From: Cellulosimicrobium cellulans
GTDB lineage: Bacteria > Actinomycetota > Actinomycetes > Actinomycetales > Cellulomonadaceae
NCBI RefSeq assembly: GCF_016907755.1
Contig: NZ_JAFBCN010000001.1
Span: forward strand, 124,001-188,000
Length of the DNA stretch: 64,000 nucleotides
Reading direction: 5' to 3'
Notes under the pieces: model-generated
What the model saw: only the letters and a program-made list of their open reading frames with translations
The model's database searches: none
What the model was told of the DNA's origin: nothing
Shown: positions 17,611 through 25,882 of the stretch, piece by piece
Numbering within the stretch: the first letter of the stretch is position 1
Layout: every line of letters begins with the position of its first letter
Made by a program: the position numbers and the translations under genes

Positions 17611-18492
17611 ATGCGAGGCATGCGACTCGGTGCACACCTCATGCGATTCGACTCCGTCGAGCCCTCGGCCCTGCGCCGGGAGCTCGGGGACACGGCCGCC
17701 GCGGCGGAGGAGGCCGGCCTCGGCTGGATCTCCGTGATGGACCACTGGTTCCAGATGGAGCCCGCGGGCCTCCCGCCGTCGGACCCCATGCTCGAGGCCT
17801 ACACGACGCTCGGCTACCTCGCGGGCCGCACCGAGACCGTGCGACTCGGCGCGCTGGTCACCGGCGTGACGTACCGCTACCCGGGCCTGCTCGCCAAGAC
17901 CGTCGCGACGCTCGACGTGCTCTCGGGCGGCCGGGCGACGTTCGGGATCGGCGCGGCCTGGTACGAGCGCGAGCACGCGGCGCTCGGTGTCCCGTTCCCG
18001 CCGCTCAAGGAGCGGTTCGAGCGGCTGGAGGAGACGCTGCAGATCGCGCGGCAGATGTACGACCCCGCGGCGAACGGCCCCTACGAGGGCGTGCACTACC
18101 AGCTCGCGGAGACGCTGTGCTCGCCGCTCCCGCTGAGCACGCCGGAGATCATGGTGGGCGGGTCGGGCGAGCGCAAGACGCTGCGGCTCGTCGCGCAGTA
18201 CGCGGACGCGTGCAACCTCTTCGCGACGTCGCCCGAGGACGTGGCGCACAAGCTGGACGTGCTCCGCCGGCACTGCGACGACGTCGGGCGCGATCCCGCC
18301 CAGATCCGGGTGACGGTGCTGCACGGCGGTGAGGCGCTGCTGCGCGGCGACGTCAGGGCGTTCGTCGACGACGTCCGCCCGCTCGCCGGGCTCGGCGTGG
18401 ACACCGTGATCCTGCGCCCGCCGACGACGCCCCTCGCCGCGTGGGTGCGCGGCGCCGTCGCCCCGGCGGTCCCGCACGTCGCCGACCTCTGA
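17611..18492 (+). CDS. LLM-class, probably F420-dependent oxidoreductase
   Basis: 293 residues with the luciferase-like TIM-barrel signatures: [13 protein letters not shown] near the N-terminus, [49 protein letters not shown] in the middle, and [27 protein letters not shown]. These match the actinobacterial F420-dependent LLM group rather than bacterial luciferase. Substrate unknown. AAGGAG precedes ATG 17611, but ATG 17620 (MRLGAHLM) matches the usual family start and would lie seven bases after the -10 of the MerR-type promoter, so a leaderless start there is possible. Confidence 0.88.
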   Translation: MRGMRLGAHLMRFDSVEPSALRRELGDTAAAAEEAGLGWISVMDHWFQMEPAGLPPSDPMLEAYTTLGYLAGRTETVRLGALVTGVTYRYPGLLAKTVATLDVLSGGRATFGIGAAWYEREHAALGVPFPPLKERFERLEETLQIARQMYDPAANGPYEGVHYQLAETLCSPLPLSTPEIMVGGSGERKTLRLVAQYADACNLFATSPEDVAHKLDVLRRHCDDVGRDPAQIRVTVLHGGEALLRGDVRAFVDDVRPLAGLGVDTVILRPPTTPLAAWVRGAVAPAVPHVADL

Positions 18493-18518
18493 GTCGCCCT
18501 CCGACCCAGGACGACCGC

Positions 18519-19061
18519 TCACCACGTGCGCCGCACGACCGCCTTGGTGCCCGTGACGAGGCTGCGCGCCGGGACGTCGTCGGCCACGACCGCGCCGGCG
18601 GCGACGACCGCGTCGCGACCGATGGTCACGCCGGGCAGGATCGTCGCGCCGGCGCCGATCCACACGTTCTCGTGCACGTCGATCGGGCCGCCCGTCAGCC
18701 AGACCTTGCGGTCGTCGGTGTCGACCGGGTGCCCGACGGTGACGAACGTGACCCGCGGCGCGACCATGACGCGCTCGGCCAGCCGGATGCCCGCGTAGTC
18801 GAGGAACGTGCAGTTCTGGTTGACGAAGACCCGCTCCCCCAGGTCGAGGCGCAGCCCGTGGTCGGTGAAGAACGGCGGGTAGATCGTCACGCGCGGCGGC
18901 AGGGGGCGGCCGAGGATCTGCTCGAACAGCCGCGCCCGACCGTCCTCGTCGTCGAACGGCAGGACGTTGAGCCGGGAGGTGAGCTCGGTGGCCCGCAGCA
19001 CCCTCTCGGACATGGCGCGGAACTCGGGACCGTGGATGCGCATGAGCAGGTCGCTGGGCAT
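18519..19061 (-). CDS. Sugar O-acetyltransferase (maltose/galactoside acetyltransferase type)
   Basis: 180 residues. Left-handed beta-helix hexapeptide repeats are plain: GIRLAERVMVAPRVTFVTVGHPVD, then VWIGAGATILPGVTIGRDAVVAAGAVV. The HPVD sequence contains the catalytic His of the xenobiotic/LacA-Maa acyltransferases and DVPARSLVTGTKAVV is the family C-terminus. It acetylates a sugar or related alcohol from acetyl-CoA. CAGGAT on the minus strand (19068-19073) ends six bases before the ATG. It lies 20 bases downstream of the glycosyltransferase gene and may be read with it. Confidence 0.88.
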   Translation of the reverse strand: MPSDLLMRIHGPEFRAMSERVLRATELTSRLNVLPFDDEDGRARLFEQILGRPLPPRVTIYPPFFTDHGLRLDLGERVFVNQNCTFLDYAGIRLAERVMVAPRVTFVTVGHPVDTDDRKVWLTGGPIDVHENVWIGAGATILPGVTIGRDAVVAAGAVVADDVPARSLVTGTKAVVRRTW

Positions 19062-19081
19062 CCCCCGATCCTGCCTCCGGG

Positions 19082-20386
19082 TCAGCGGGCGGCGCGCGCC
19101 GCCTCGCGGGCCGCGACGACCTCCTCGACGACGTCGACCACGCCGGTCTCGCCTGGCGAGGCGGCGATGCGCTCGCCGAGGCGCCGGCTCGCGCGGGCGT
19201 ACGACGGGTCGGCGAGCAGCTGCCGCACCGCGCGCCGGACCTGGCCGGGGCGCGGGGTGCTCGTCCGCAGCCGCACGCCCGCACCGGTCCACGCGACGCG
19301 CGCGGCGACCTCCGCCTTGTCCTCGGTCTTGCCCGCGACGACCACGGGGACGCCGTGCCGCAGCGCGTGGTGCACCCCGCCGTAGCCGCCGTTCGTGACG
19401 AGGACCGAGGTGCGCGGGAGCAGCGCGTCGTACGGGAGGTACTCGGCCGCGCGCGCGTTCGCCGGGAGCGGCCCGAGCGCTCCGACCGGACGGCCGCCGG
19501 TCGCCGCGACGACCAGCACGTCCTCGGCCGCGAGCGCGCGCAGCGTGGGGACGAGGAGCTGGGTCGGGTCCTCGTTCGCGACGGTCCCCTGCGTGACGTG
19601 CACGACCGGCCGGCGGGTGTCGAGGTCGCCCCACCACGCCGGGAGGTCGTCGTTCCCCGGCGCCGGGCGCGGCGGGCCGACGAACCGGACCGGGGTCGCG
19701 ACGTCGGGCCGCGGGTACTCGAGCTCGGGGACGGTGAGCTGCACGACGGCGTCCGCGTCGGCGGGCCAGCCGAGGAAGAAGGTGCCGCTCGGCTCCCCGC
19801 CCGCGGCCCGGACCATGTCCTGCGCGGCGCGCTGCGGGGCTGCGAACGCGACCCGCTCGACGAAGGCGTGGAGCGCCCGGTTGCGCAGGACACCGAGGGG
19901 GCCCCGCGCGGGCAGCACCCCGAGGCCGAACGGCGCGGTGTGGTCGCTCGTCAGCCCGAGCGGGAAGATCCCGAGCGCGAGCACAGGAGGACGGCGGTCG
20001 GCGGGCACCGAGACGAGCGGCATCGCGCCGAGGAACAGGGGCTCGACGAGCACGACGTCGGCCGGGCGCTCGGCGAGAGCCGCGAGCACCGCTCGGTGCT
20101 GCGCCGCGCCCGGCGCCACGAAGATCTCCAGCATGTCGTGCCGGATCGCGTCGAGCCCGGTGCGCCCCGCGCGGCCGGGGAACGCCGCGGCGAGGTCGCG
20201 GTCGTCGAAGTCGGCCGCTGCCGGGAGCGGGACGTGCTCGGCCCCGGTGGCCTCGACGGCGGCAGCGAACCGGGCGCCGGTGAGGAACCTGACGTCGTGG
20301 CCGCGGGCGACGAGCGCCCGGGTGACGGCGAGCAGCGGGGTGACGTGGGCGTGCACCGGGGTGGAGCAGAGCAGGACGGTGGCCAT
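19082..20386 (-). CDS. MGT-type (macrolide-like) glycosyltransferase, GT1 family
   Basis: 434 residues. It starts MATVLLCSTPVHAHVTPLLAVTRALVARGHDVRFLTG, the acceptor-side Rossmann start of GT1 enzymes with the base-like His in HAHVTP. The donor-binding C-terminal half shows VVHVTQGTVANEDP and LVTNGGYGGVHHALRHGVPVVVAGKTEDKAEVAARV. GAGAGG precedes the ATG at 20386; a longer in-frame start at 20503 would run into the divergent regulator region. It probably glycosylates a small hydrophobic molecule, for self-protection or detoxification; acceptor unknown. Confidence 0.88.
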   Translation of the reverse strand: MATVLLCSTPVHAHVTPLLAVTRALVARGHDVRFLTGARFAAAVEATGAEHVPLPAAADFDDRDLAAAFPGRAGRTGLDAIRHDMLEIFVAPGAAQHRAVLAALAERPADVVLVEPLFLGAMPLVSVPADRRPPVLALGIFPLGLTSDHTAPFGLGVLPARGPLGVLRNRALHAFVERVAFAAPQRAAQDMVRAAGGEPSGTFFLGWPADADAVVQLTVPELEYPRPDVATPVRFVGPPRPAPGNDDLPAWWGDLDTRRPVVHVTQGTVANEDPTQLLVPTLRALAAEDVLVVAATGGRPVGALGPLPANARAAEYLPYDALLPRTSVLVTNGGYGGVHHALRHGVPVVVAGKTEDKAEVAARVAWTGAGVRLRTSTPRPGQVRRAVRQLLADPSYARASRRLGERIAASPGETGVVDVVEEVVAAREAARAAR

Positions 20387-20542
20387 CGGTGGGGCCTCTC
20401 TCGTGGCGGCGCGCGGGCGCGCCGGTCGGACGGGAAGGCGCAGGACCGGGCCGTCTGCGCGGGCGACGCCGGAGGGGAGACGGCGTGTGAGAAGATCGAA
20501 CAACCGTCAGGAGTATTCATCACCTTGAAGGGGTAGTCAATA

Positions 20543-21193
20543 GTGGTGCCTCGCGTCTACACGTCCGACCTCCGCGCCGAGCAGGCCGCACGCACGCGCG
20601 AACGGGTCGTGCGCGCCGCCGCGCAGGAGCTGACCGAGCGCGGCTACGAGCGCACGACGCTCGCGCGCGTCGCCGCACGCGCAGGCGTCTCGCTCGAGAC
20701 GGTGAAGGCGCACGGACCCAAGCGCGCTCTCCTGCTCGCCGCGTTCGAGCTCACGTTCGCCGGGTCGGAGGGCCAGGAGTCCCTGGGCGAGCGGCCCGAG
20801 GGACGCTCGGTGGCCGGCACCACCGACCCCGAGGAGTTCCTCGACGGCCTCGTCGCGCTCGTCGCGGCGGCGAACGAGCGGGTCGCCGGCCTGTGGTCCG
20901 CCTTCACCTCGGCGGCGCGCTCCGACGACGCCGTCGCCGCGGAGCTCGACGCGCTCCTCGAACGCCGCCGCGCAGACCTGCGTGCGAGCGTCGACGTGCT
21001 CGCCTCGCACGGGTTCCGCCCCCGGGCGCCGCGGGACGAGGCGGCCGAGTCTCTGTCCTACCTCCTCGCGCCCGAAGGCTGGACCCACTTCGTCGCGGGC
21101 GCCGGCTGGCCGGGCGAGCGGTACCGCGCCTGGCTGCGCGACGGCGTCGTGCGACTCGTCGCGGCGCCTCCGGAGCGCGACGCCGACGCCTGA
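20543..21193 (+). CDS. TetR-family regulator, divergent from the glycosyltransferase
   Basis: 216 residues starting with GTG (20543; GTG 20546 is equally possible). The N-terminal HTH is RTRERVVRAAAQELTERGYERTTLARVAARAGVSLETVKAHGPKRALLLAAFE; note LETVKAHGPKRALL where most TetR proteins have an aromatic YYHF-like helix end. The ligand domain is not diagnostic. The 156-base divergent gap contains AGTATTCATCACCTTGAAGG, AT-rich for this genome, probably the promoter/operator region. Confidence 0.82.
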   Translation: MVPRVYTSDLRAEQAARTRERVVRAAAQELTERGYERTTLARVAARAGVSLETVKAHGPKRALLLAAFELTFAGSEGQESLGERPEGRSVAGTTDPEEFLDGLVALVAAANERVAGLWSAFTSAARSDDAVAAELDALLERRRADLRASVDVLASHGFRPRAPRDEAAESLSYLLAPEGWTHFVAGAGWPGERYRAWLRDGVVRLVAAPPERDADA

Positions 21194-21232
21194 GCCCTGG
21201 CGCGCCGTCGGGCACCGCGCCTACCGTGTGCC

Positions 21233-21832
21233 ATGAGCACCCTCACCCCCGGCTTCCACGGCCGGCCGCGCCCGCAGGGCGTGGCGCTCCCGCCGGGCCA
21301 GTACGTCGAGACCGGGTTTCCCGTGCTCTCGGCGGGGCCCACACCGCGCGTCGACACCGCGACCTGGCGGCTCGACGTCACGACGGAGACGGGCACGACG
21401 CACGCGTGGTCGTGGTCGGACCTCATGGCGCTCCCCCAGGACGAGCCGACCGTCGACATCCACTGCGTCACCCGGTGGTCCAAGTTCGGGACGTCGTGGC
21501 GCGGCGTCTCGCTCGACACGCTCCTCGCCGACGTCGAGTCGACCGCCGACTTCGCGATGATCGGCTGCTACGGCGGGTACACGACCAACCTCCCGGTCGC
21601 GGAGCTGCTGGGCGGCAAGGCGTGGGTCGTGCACACGTTCGACGGCGCCCCGCTGCACCCCGTGCACGGCGGTCCGGCGCGGCTGCTCGTGCCGCACCTG
21701 TACTTCTGGAAGTCGGCCAAGTGGGTCAACAGCATCACGCTCATGCCCATGGACCGCCAGGGCTTCTGGGAGCGCCTGGGCTACCACGACCTCGGCGACC
21801 CGTGGCGCGAGCAGAGGTACCAAGGTGATTGA
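21233..21832 (+). CDS. Sulfite oxidase-like molybdopterin oxidoreductase
   Basis: 199 residues. The Oxidored_molyb fold is shown by VDIHCVTRWSKFGTSWRGVSLDTLL, in which the Cys ligates molybdenum, and by GGPARLLVPHLYFWKSAKWVNSITLM. It is shorter than full sulfite oxidases and lacks a dimerisation domain and a Tat signal, so it is a cytoplasmic stand-alone type known from actinobacteria. The natural substrate is not established. TACCGT (21222-21227) ends five bases before the ATG. It is followed after nine bases by a flavin reductase, its probable electron donor. Confidence 0.9.
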   Translation: MSTLTPGFHGRPRPQGVALPPGQYVETGFPVLSAGPTPRVDTATWRLDVTTETGTTHAWSWSDLMALPQDEPTVDIHCVTRWSKFGTSWRGVSLDTLLADVESTADFAMIGCYGGYTTNLPVAELLGGKAWVVHTFDGAPLHPVHGGPARLLVPHLYFWKSAKWVNSITLMPMDRQGFWERLGYHDLGDPWREQRYQGD

Positions 21833-21841
21833 GGTTTCACG

Positions 21842-22645
21842 ATGACCGAGGCGCCGGTCCGCCTCGGCGCCCGGTACGCGACGCCGTCGCGCTGGCAGGT
21901 CGCGACGCTCGTCGACGCGTGGGAGGAGAGCCCGTCCGCGCGGACGCTCGTCCTCGAGGTCCCCGCCTGGCCCGGACACCTGGCAGGTCAGCACGTGGAC
22001 CTGCGCCTCACCGCGCCGGACGGCTACACCGCCGAGCGCAGCTACTCGATCGGCAGCGCGGCGACGCGCGCGAGCGTGCCCGACGACGGCTCCCCCGCGC
22101 GCGTCGAGGTCACCGTGCAGCGCGTCCCCGGCGGGGAGGTCTCCACGTACCTCACCGACGGCTTCGCGGTGGGGGACGCGATCGAGCTGCGCGGGCCGGT
22201 CGGCGGCTGGTTCGTCTGGTCGCCGGAGCACGACGCCGGGACACCGGTCCTGCTCGCGGCCGGCGGGTCGGGGCTCGTGCCCCTCATGGCGATGCTCCGC
22301 ACGCGCCGCGACGCGGGCGACCGGACGCCGTTCCGGCTCGTCTACTCCGTCCGCCGCCCCGAGGACCGGCTGTACGTCGCGGACCTCGACCGGCTCGCCG
22401 CCGCGCACGACGGGCTCGACACCCAGGTCGTGTTCACCCGCTCGGCCCCGCTCGGCGCGATGCGTGGACCCGGCCGCCTCGAACGACGCGACCTCGCGGC
22501 GTGGGGCTGGCCCGCCGAGATCGAGCCCGCGTGCTTCGTGTGCGGGCCGACGGGGTTCGTCGAGGCGGTCGCCCGCCAGCTCGTCTCGCTCGGCCACGAC
22601 CCGGCGCGTGTCAAGACCGAGCGCTTCGGGCCCGCCGGGGACTGA
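21842..22645 (+). CDS. FAD/NAD(P)-binding reductase (FNR family)
   Basis: 267 residues. The FAD site is AERSYSIGSAA (R-x-Y-S), the nucleotide site GGSGLVPLMAMLRTRR and the C-terminal CGPTGFVEAVARQLVSLG. There is no 2Fe-2S domain, so it resembles the stand-alone reductases partnered with sulfite oxidase-like proteins. It probably passes electrons between NAD(P)H and the molybdenum enzyme encoded directly upstream, or an unseen carrier (inference from gene pairing). Confidence 0.9.
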   Translation: MTEAPVRLGARYATPSRWQVATLVDAWEESPSARTLVLEVPAWPGHLAGQHVDLRLTAPDGYTAERSYSIGSAATRASVPDDGSPARVEVTVQRVPGGEVSTYLTDGFAVGDAIELRGPVGGWFVWSPEHDAGTPVLLAAGGSGLVPLMAMLRTRRDAGDRTPFRLVYSVRRPEDRLYVADLDRLAAAHDGLDTQVVFTRSAPLGAMRGPGRLERRDLAAWGWPAEIEPACFVCGPTGFVEAVARQLVSLGHDPARVKTERFGPAGD

Positions 22646-22654
22646 CGGGCGCGA

Positions 22655-22825
22655 CTACGCCGGCGGCGGCGTCCAGCCGCCCTGGGCGCGCGCCTCGCGC
22701 TCCGCGAGCACGCTGCGCAGCAGCCGGATCGTGAGGATCAGCGCCCAGATCACCAGCACGGCGACCGTCGCGACCACGGCGACGTAGAGCAGCATCAGCA
22801 AAGGGTAGACCGGCCCGAGTCCCAT
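22655..22825 (-). CDS. Small single-span membrane protein (56 aa)
   Basis: A 56-residue reading frame with one hydrophobic helix (YPLLMLLYVAVVATVAVLVIWALI) flanked by IRLLRSVLAEREARAQGGW and a proline-rich end. TAGGGT on the minus strand (22832-22837) ends six bases before the ATG, the same leaderless spacing as many other genes here. It lies between two plus-strand genes with only nine bases of intergenic space at its 3' end. No family recognised; coding support is the clean frame, the helix and the promoter spacing. Confidence 0.6.
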   Translation of the reverse strand: MGLGPVYPLLMLLYVAVVATVAVLVIWALILTIRLLRSVLAEREARAQGGWTPPPA

Positions 22826-22878
22826 GCGCGGACCCTACCGGTGCGCAAGCCCGGCCCGCGGTACGACATAGTCAGGTC

Positions 22879-24234
22879 GTGAGCGTGGCGGGTACGCCAC
22901 GGCAGTTCCACGAGGGGGCGGCATTGACGACCTGGACGCGACATCGGCCCGGCAGGCGGCGCGAGACCGCTCTGATCGGGGTCGCGACCTTCGCGACGCT
23001 GGTGCTCGGAGCGTGCGCGACGACGTCGAGCGAGCCGCCCGCGGTCACGACCGCGGACGTGGAGCGCCGGGTCGTGACCGTCGCCGACGCGGACGCCACG
23101 CCCGACGTGGTCGGCGCGACCGAGGAGCTCGGCCTGACGATGCTCGACGCGGCCCCGCGCGAGGGCAACGTCGTCGTGTCGCCGGCGAGCGCCGTCGTCG
23201 CCCTGTCCATGCTCGCGGAGGGCGCGCGCGGCGAGACCGCCGCGTCCCTCGACGCCGCGCTCGGCGCGAGCGGCCAGGACCGGACCGACGCCGTCAACGC
23301 CCTGCTCGCAGCGCTGCAGGACTACGACGGCGACCCCGCCCTCGTGCAGAAGGACGAGCTCCCGAAGACCCCGCTCGTGCACGTCGCGAACCAGGTCGTC
23401 CTCGACGACCAGGCACAGGTCCACGACACGTACCTCGAGGCGCTCGCCGCCGGGTACGACGCGGGGGTGCTCGAGACCGACCTCGGCTCGAAGGCAGGCC
23501 TCGAGCCGCTGGACCGGTGGGTCCGGCACCACACGGGCGGGCTGATCGAGGAGTCCGCAGTCGAGCCCGACACCGACTCCCGCCTCGCGCTCCAGAACGC
23601 CGCGCTGCTCGCGGCGCGCTGGTCGTCGCCGTTCGAGGAGCAGGCGACCCGCCCGAGCCCGTTCGTCCTGGCGGACGGGACCGACGTCGACGCCGAGGCG
23701 ATGCACCAGAAGCACGACTGGTCGTACGCCGAGGTGGACGGGTGGCAGGCCGTCCGGCTCCCGTACACCGAGGGCTTCCACGCCGACGTCGTGCTCCCGC
23801 CGGACGGCGTCGACCCGGCGACGCTCGCGCCGGAGACGAGCGCTGCCCTGCGCACGGCGCTCGACGCCGCCTCGCCCCGCAGCGTCGCGCTCACGCTCCC
23901 GACGCTCGACATCGACGCCGACGCACCGCTCGACCTGACGCCCGCGCTCGTCGCGGCCGGGCTCGGCGACCTGCTGGAAACGCCCGACCTGACCGGCATC
24001 AGCGACGAGGACGGCCTGAAGGTGACGCAGGCGTGGCAGCAGGCGGTGCTGCGCGTGGACGAGGAGGGCACCGTGGCGGCGGCGGTGACGGAGGTCGTCG
24101 CCGGCGTCGAGTCCGCGCCCATGATCGAGGACGTCGTCGAGCTGCGCGTCGACCGGCCGTACGTGTTCTCCGTGTCGCACACGGACACGGGCTGGCCGCT
24201 GTTCACCGCTGCGGTCCGCGACCCCCGCCACTGA
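22879..24234 (+). CDS. Lipoprotein serpin, first of a tandem pair
   Basis: 451 residues from GTG 22879. The signal region ends in a lipobox LVLGAC, so the protein is probably lipid-anchored outside the membrane. The serpin core follows, with NVVVSPASAVVALSMLAEGARGET near its start, the hinge EEGTVAAAVTE of the reactive loop and the C-terminal DRPYVFSVSH. Serpins trap serine or cysteine proteases by loop insertion; the hinge alanines suggest it is inhibitory. CATAGT ends six bases before the GTG. TTG 22924, behind GAGGGGG, is an alternative start with a shorter signal peptide. Confidence 0.9.
   Translation: MSVAGTPRQFHEGAALTTWTRHRPGRRRETALIGVATFATLVLGACATTSSEPPAVTTADVERRVVTVADADATPDVVGATEELGLTMLDAAPREGNVVVSPASAVVALSMLAEGARGETAASLDAALGASGQDRTDAVNALLAALQDYDGDPALVQKDELPKTPLVHVANQVVLDDQAQVHDTYLEALAAGYDAGVLETDLGSKAGLEPLDRWVRHHTGGLIEESAVEPDTDSRLALQNAALLAARWSSPFEEQATRPSPFVLADGTDVDAEAMHQKHDWSYAEVDGWQAVRLPYTEGFHADVVLPPDGVDPATLAPETSAALRTALDAASPRSVALTLPTLDIDADAPLDLTPALVAAGLGDLLETPDLTGISDEDGLKVTQAWQQAVLRVDEEGTVAAAVTEVVAGVESAPMIEDVVELRVDRPYVFSVSHTDTGWPLFTAAVRDPRH
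23128..23447 (+). repeat. Near-identical block shared by the two serpin genes
   Basis: These 320 bases match 24454-24773 in the next gene with about nine differences by my count, mostly silent. Flanking parts of the two genes are clearly more diverged. This suggests recent gene conversion or recombination between the copies. Confidence 0.85.
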
Positions 24235-24255
24235 CGAGAGGACGGCGACAGCACC

Positions 24256-25566
24256 ATGGCTCCCCGGACGAGCATGGCCCGGACCGGTGCCGGTGTCGCA
24301 GCGGCGGCAGCCGTCGTCGGGCTGGTCGCCGCGTGCGCGAGCGGTGTCCCGGCCGGGCCCGACCTGCCCCTCGCGACCGCCGATGCGGCACGTCACGTCG
24401 TCTCGGTCTCCGACGCGCCCGCGACGACCTCCGTCGTCGAGGCGACCGATCGGCTCGGCCTGACGATGCTCGACGCGGCCCCGCGCGAGGGCAACGTCGT
24501 CGTGTCGCCGGCGAGCGCCGTCGTCGCTCTCTCGATGCTCGCGGAGGGCGCGCGGGGCGAGACCGCTGCGTCCCTCGACGCCGCGCTCGGCGCGACCGGC
24601 CAGGGCCGGACCGACGCCGTCAACGCCCTGCTCGCAGCGCTGCAGGTCTACGACGGCGACCCCGCTCTCGTGCAGAAGGACGAGCTCCCGAAGACCCCGC
24701 TCGTGCACGTCGCGAACCAGGTCGTCCTCGACGACCAGGCACAGGTCCACGACACGTACCTCGAGGCGCTCGCGACCGGCTACGGCGCCGGGGTCCTGCG
24801 CACGGACCTCGGGGCGGCGTCGGGCATCGCCCCGCTGAGCGACTGGGTCCGGTTCCACACGGGCGGGCTCATCGAGAAGAGCGCGATCGAACCGGACGTC
24901 GACCTCCGCCTCGTGCTCCAGAACGCCGTGCTCTTCGCGGCGCGGTGGGAGGCGCCGTTCGACGAGGGCGAGACCCGGCCGTCACCGTTCCGGCTCTCGA
25001 CCGCCGAGCAGGTGGACGTCGAGTCGCTGTCGCTCACCGAGTCGTGGGCGTACGCCGAGCACGACGGCTGGCGCGGCGTGCGCCTCCCCTACGTCGACGG
25101 GTTCCACGCGGACGTCGTCCTGCCTCCGGAGGGAACCGACCCCGCGGCGATCACGCCGGCACGTGCGACCGCGCTGCGCGAGGCGCTCGACGCCGCGACG
25201 CCGCAGCGGGTGGCGCTGACGATGCCGACCCTCGACGTCCCGGTCGAGCGCGCGACGGACCTGCGCCCCGCGCTCGCCGCCGCCGGGCTGGGCGGGTTGT
25301 TCGACCCCGTCGACCCACCGGACCTCGGCGGCATCAGCGACGAGGACCTGTTCGTGTCGCAGGCGAAGCAGCAGGCGATGCTCCAGGTCGACGCCGAGGG
25401 CACCGTCGCGGCGGCCGTGACGGAGCTCGGCGCGCAGGCGATGTCGTCGGAGGCAGAGGTCGCTCCGCTCAGCTTCCGCGTCGACCGCCCCTATCTCTTC
25501 GCGGTCTCCCACGCCGACACCGGCTGGCAGCTCTTCACCGCTGCGATCCGCGACCCCCGGCACTGA
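24256..25566 (+). CDS. Lipoprotein serpin, second of a tandem pair
   Basis: 436 residues, 21 bases after the first serpin, so probably co-transcribed. Lipobox LVAAC ends the signal peptide. The serpin core has the same start as its neighbour, hinge AEGTVAAAVTE and C-terminal DRPYLFAVSH. The reactive loop after the hinge differs fully from the first copy (LGAQAMSSEAEV here; VVAGVESAPMIE there), so the two probably inhibit different proteases. If counted from the hinge as in human antitrypsin, P1-P1' would be Met-Ser; the loop is about five residues longer than in antitrypsin, so this is tentative. Confidence 0.9.
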   Translation: MAPRTSMARTGAGVAAAAAVVGLVAACASGVPAGPDLPLATADAARHVVSVSDAPATTSVVEATDRLGLTMLDAAPREGNVVVSPASAVVALSMLAEGARGETAASLDAALGATGQGRTDAVNALLAALQVYDGDPALVQKDELPKTPLVHVANQVVLDDQAQVHDTYLEALATGYGAGVLRTDLGAASGIAPLSDWVRFHTGGLIEKSAIEPDVDLRLVLQNAVLFAARWEAPFDEGETRPSPFRLSTAEQVDVESLSLTESWAYAEHDGWRGVRLPYVDGFHADVVLPPEGTDPAAITPARATALREALDAATPQRVALTMPTLDVPVERATDLRPALAAAGLGGLFDPVDPPDLGGISDEDLFVSQAKQQAMLQVDAEGTVAAAVTELGAQAMSSEAEVAPLSFRVDRPYLFAVSHADTGWQLFTAAIRDPRH

Positions 25567-25598
25567 CCGGGCTCTTCCCTCACGCGACCGGGATCGAC

Positions 25599-25623
25599 CC
25601 CGGTTCTCCCGCGACGAACCGGG
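25599..25623 (+). terminator. Hairpin after the second serpin gene
   Basis: CCCGGTTC (25599-25606) pairs with GAACCGGG (25616-25623) around nine bases, 33 bases after the serpin stop and before the GH87 promoter. Confidence 0.55.
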
Positions 25624-25647
25624 CGCATCGGGTGCTTGCGACATCTC

Positions 25648-25705
25648 TTGACGCCTCCTTCACCCGGCAGTAGCGTTCTTGCGTGTTGATGCAAGAAATC
25701 AACAC
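25648..25705 (+). promoter_or_regulatory. Promoter with overlapping operators for the GH87 gene
   Basis: TTGACG (25648-25653), a 17-base spacer and TAGCGT (25671-25676) form a good promoter. Directly after it, TCTTGC-N8-GCAAGA (25677-25696) is a LacI-family-like inverted repeat, and GTGTTGAT-N7-ATCAACAC (25683-25705) is a second one overlapping it. Binding here would block transcription initiation. The 316-base gap (25567-25882) otherwise holds a roughly 200-base untranslated leader without a convincing gene. Confidence 0.6.
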
Positions 25706-25882
25706 TCCGTTGTGCGGTGCGGCACAGCGGGACCGCAATTCTCGAAGGTACCGACCCGAGCCAGCCGGCCCCGCCGGACGTGCGCCGTGGCCCGTCCTCC
25801 GACCCGGGCGTCCGGTCCGGTGCGGGGTCGCGCTCGGCGCGGCCTGACGCCCGTCGACGACGACGGGAGATCGAGGACATCG

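Noticed and set aside
18519-19061. Serine acetyltransferase or LpxA-type enzyme
   Set aside because: The hexapeptide pattern and HPVD catalytic region fit LacA/Maa sugar acetyltransferases, and no cysteine or lipid A genes are nearby.
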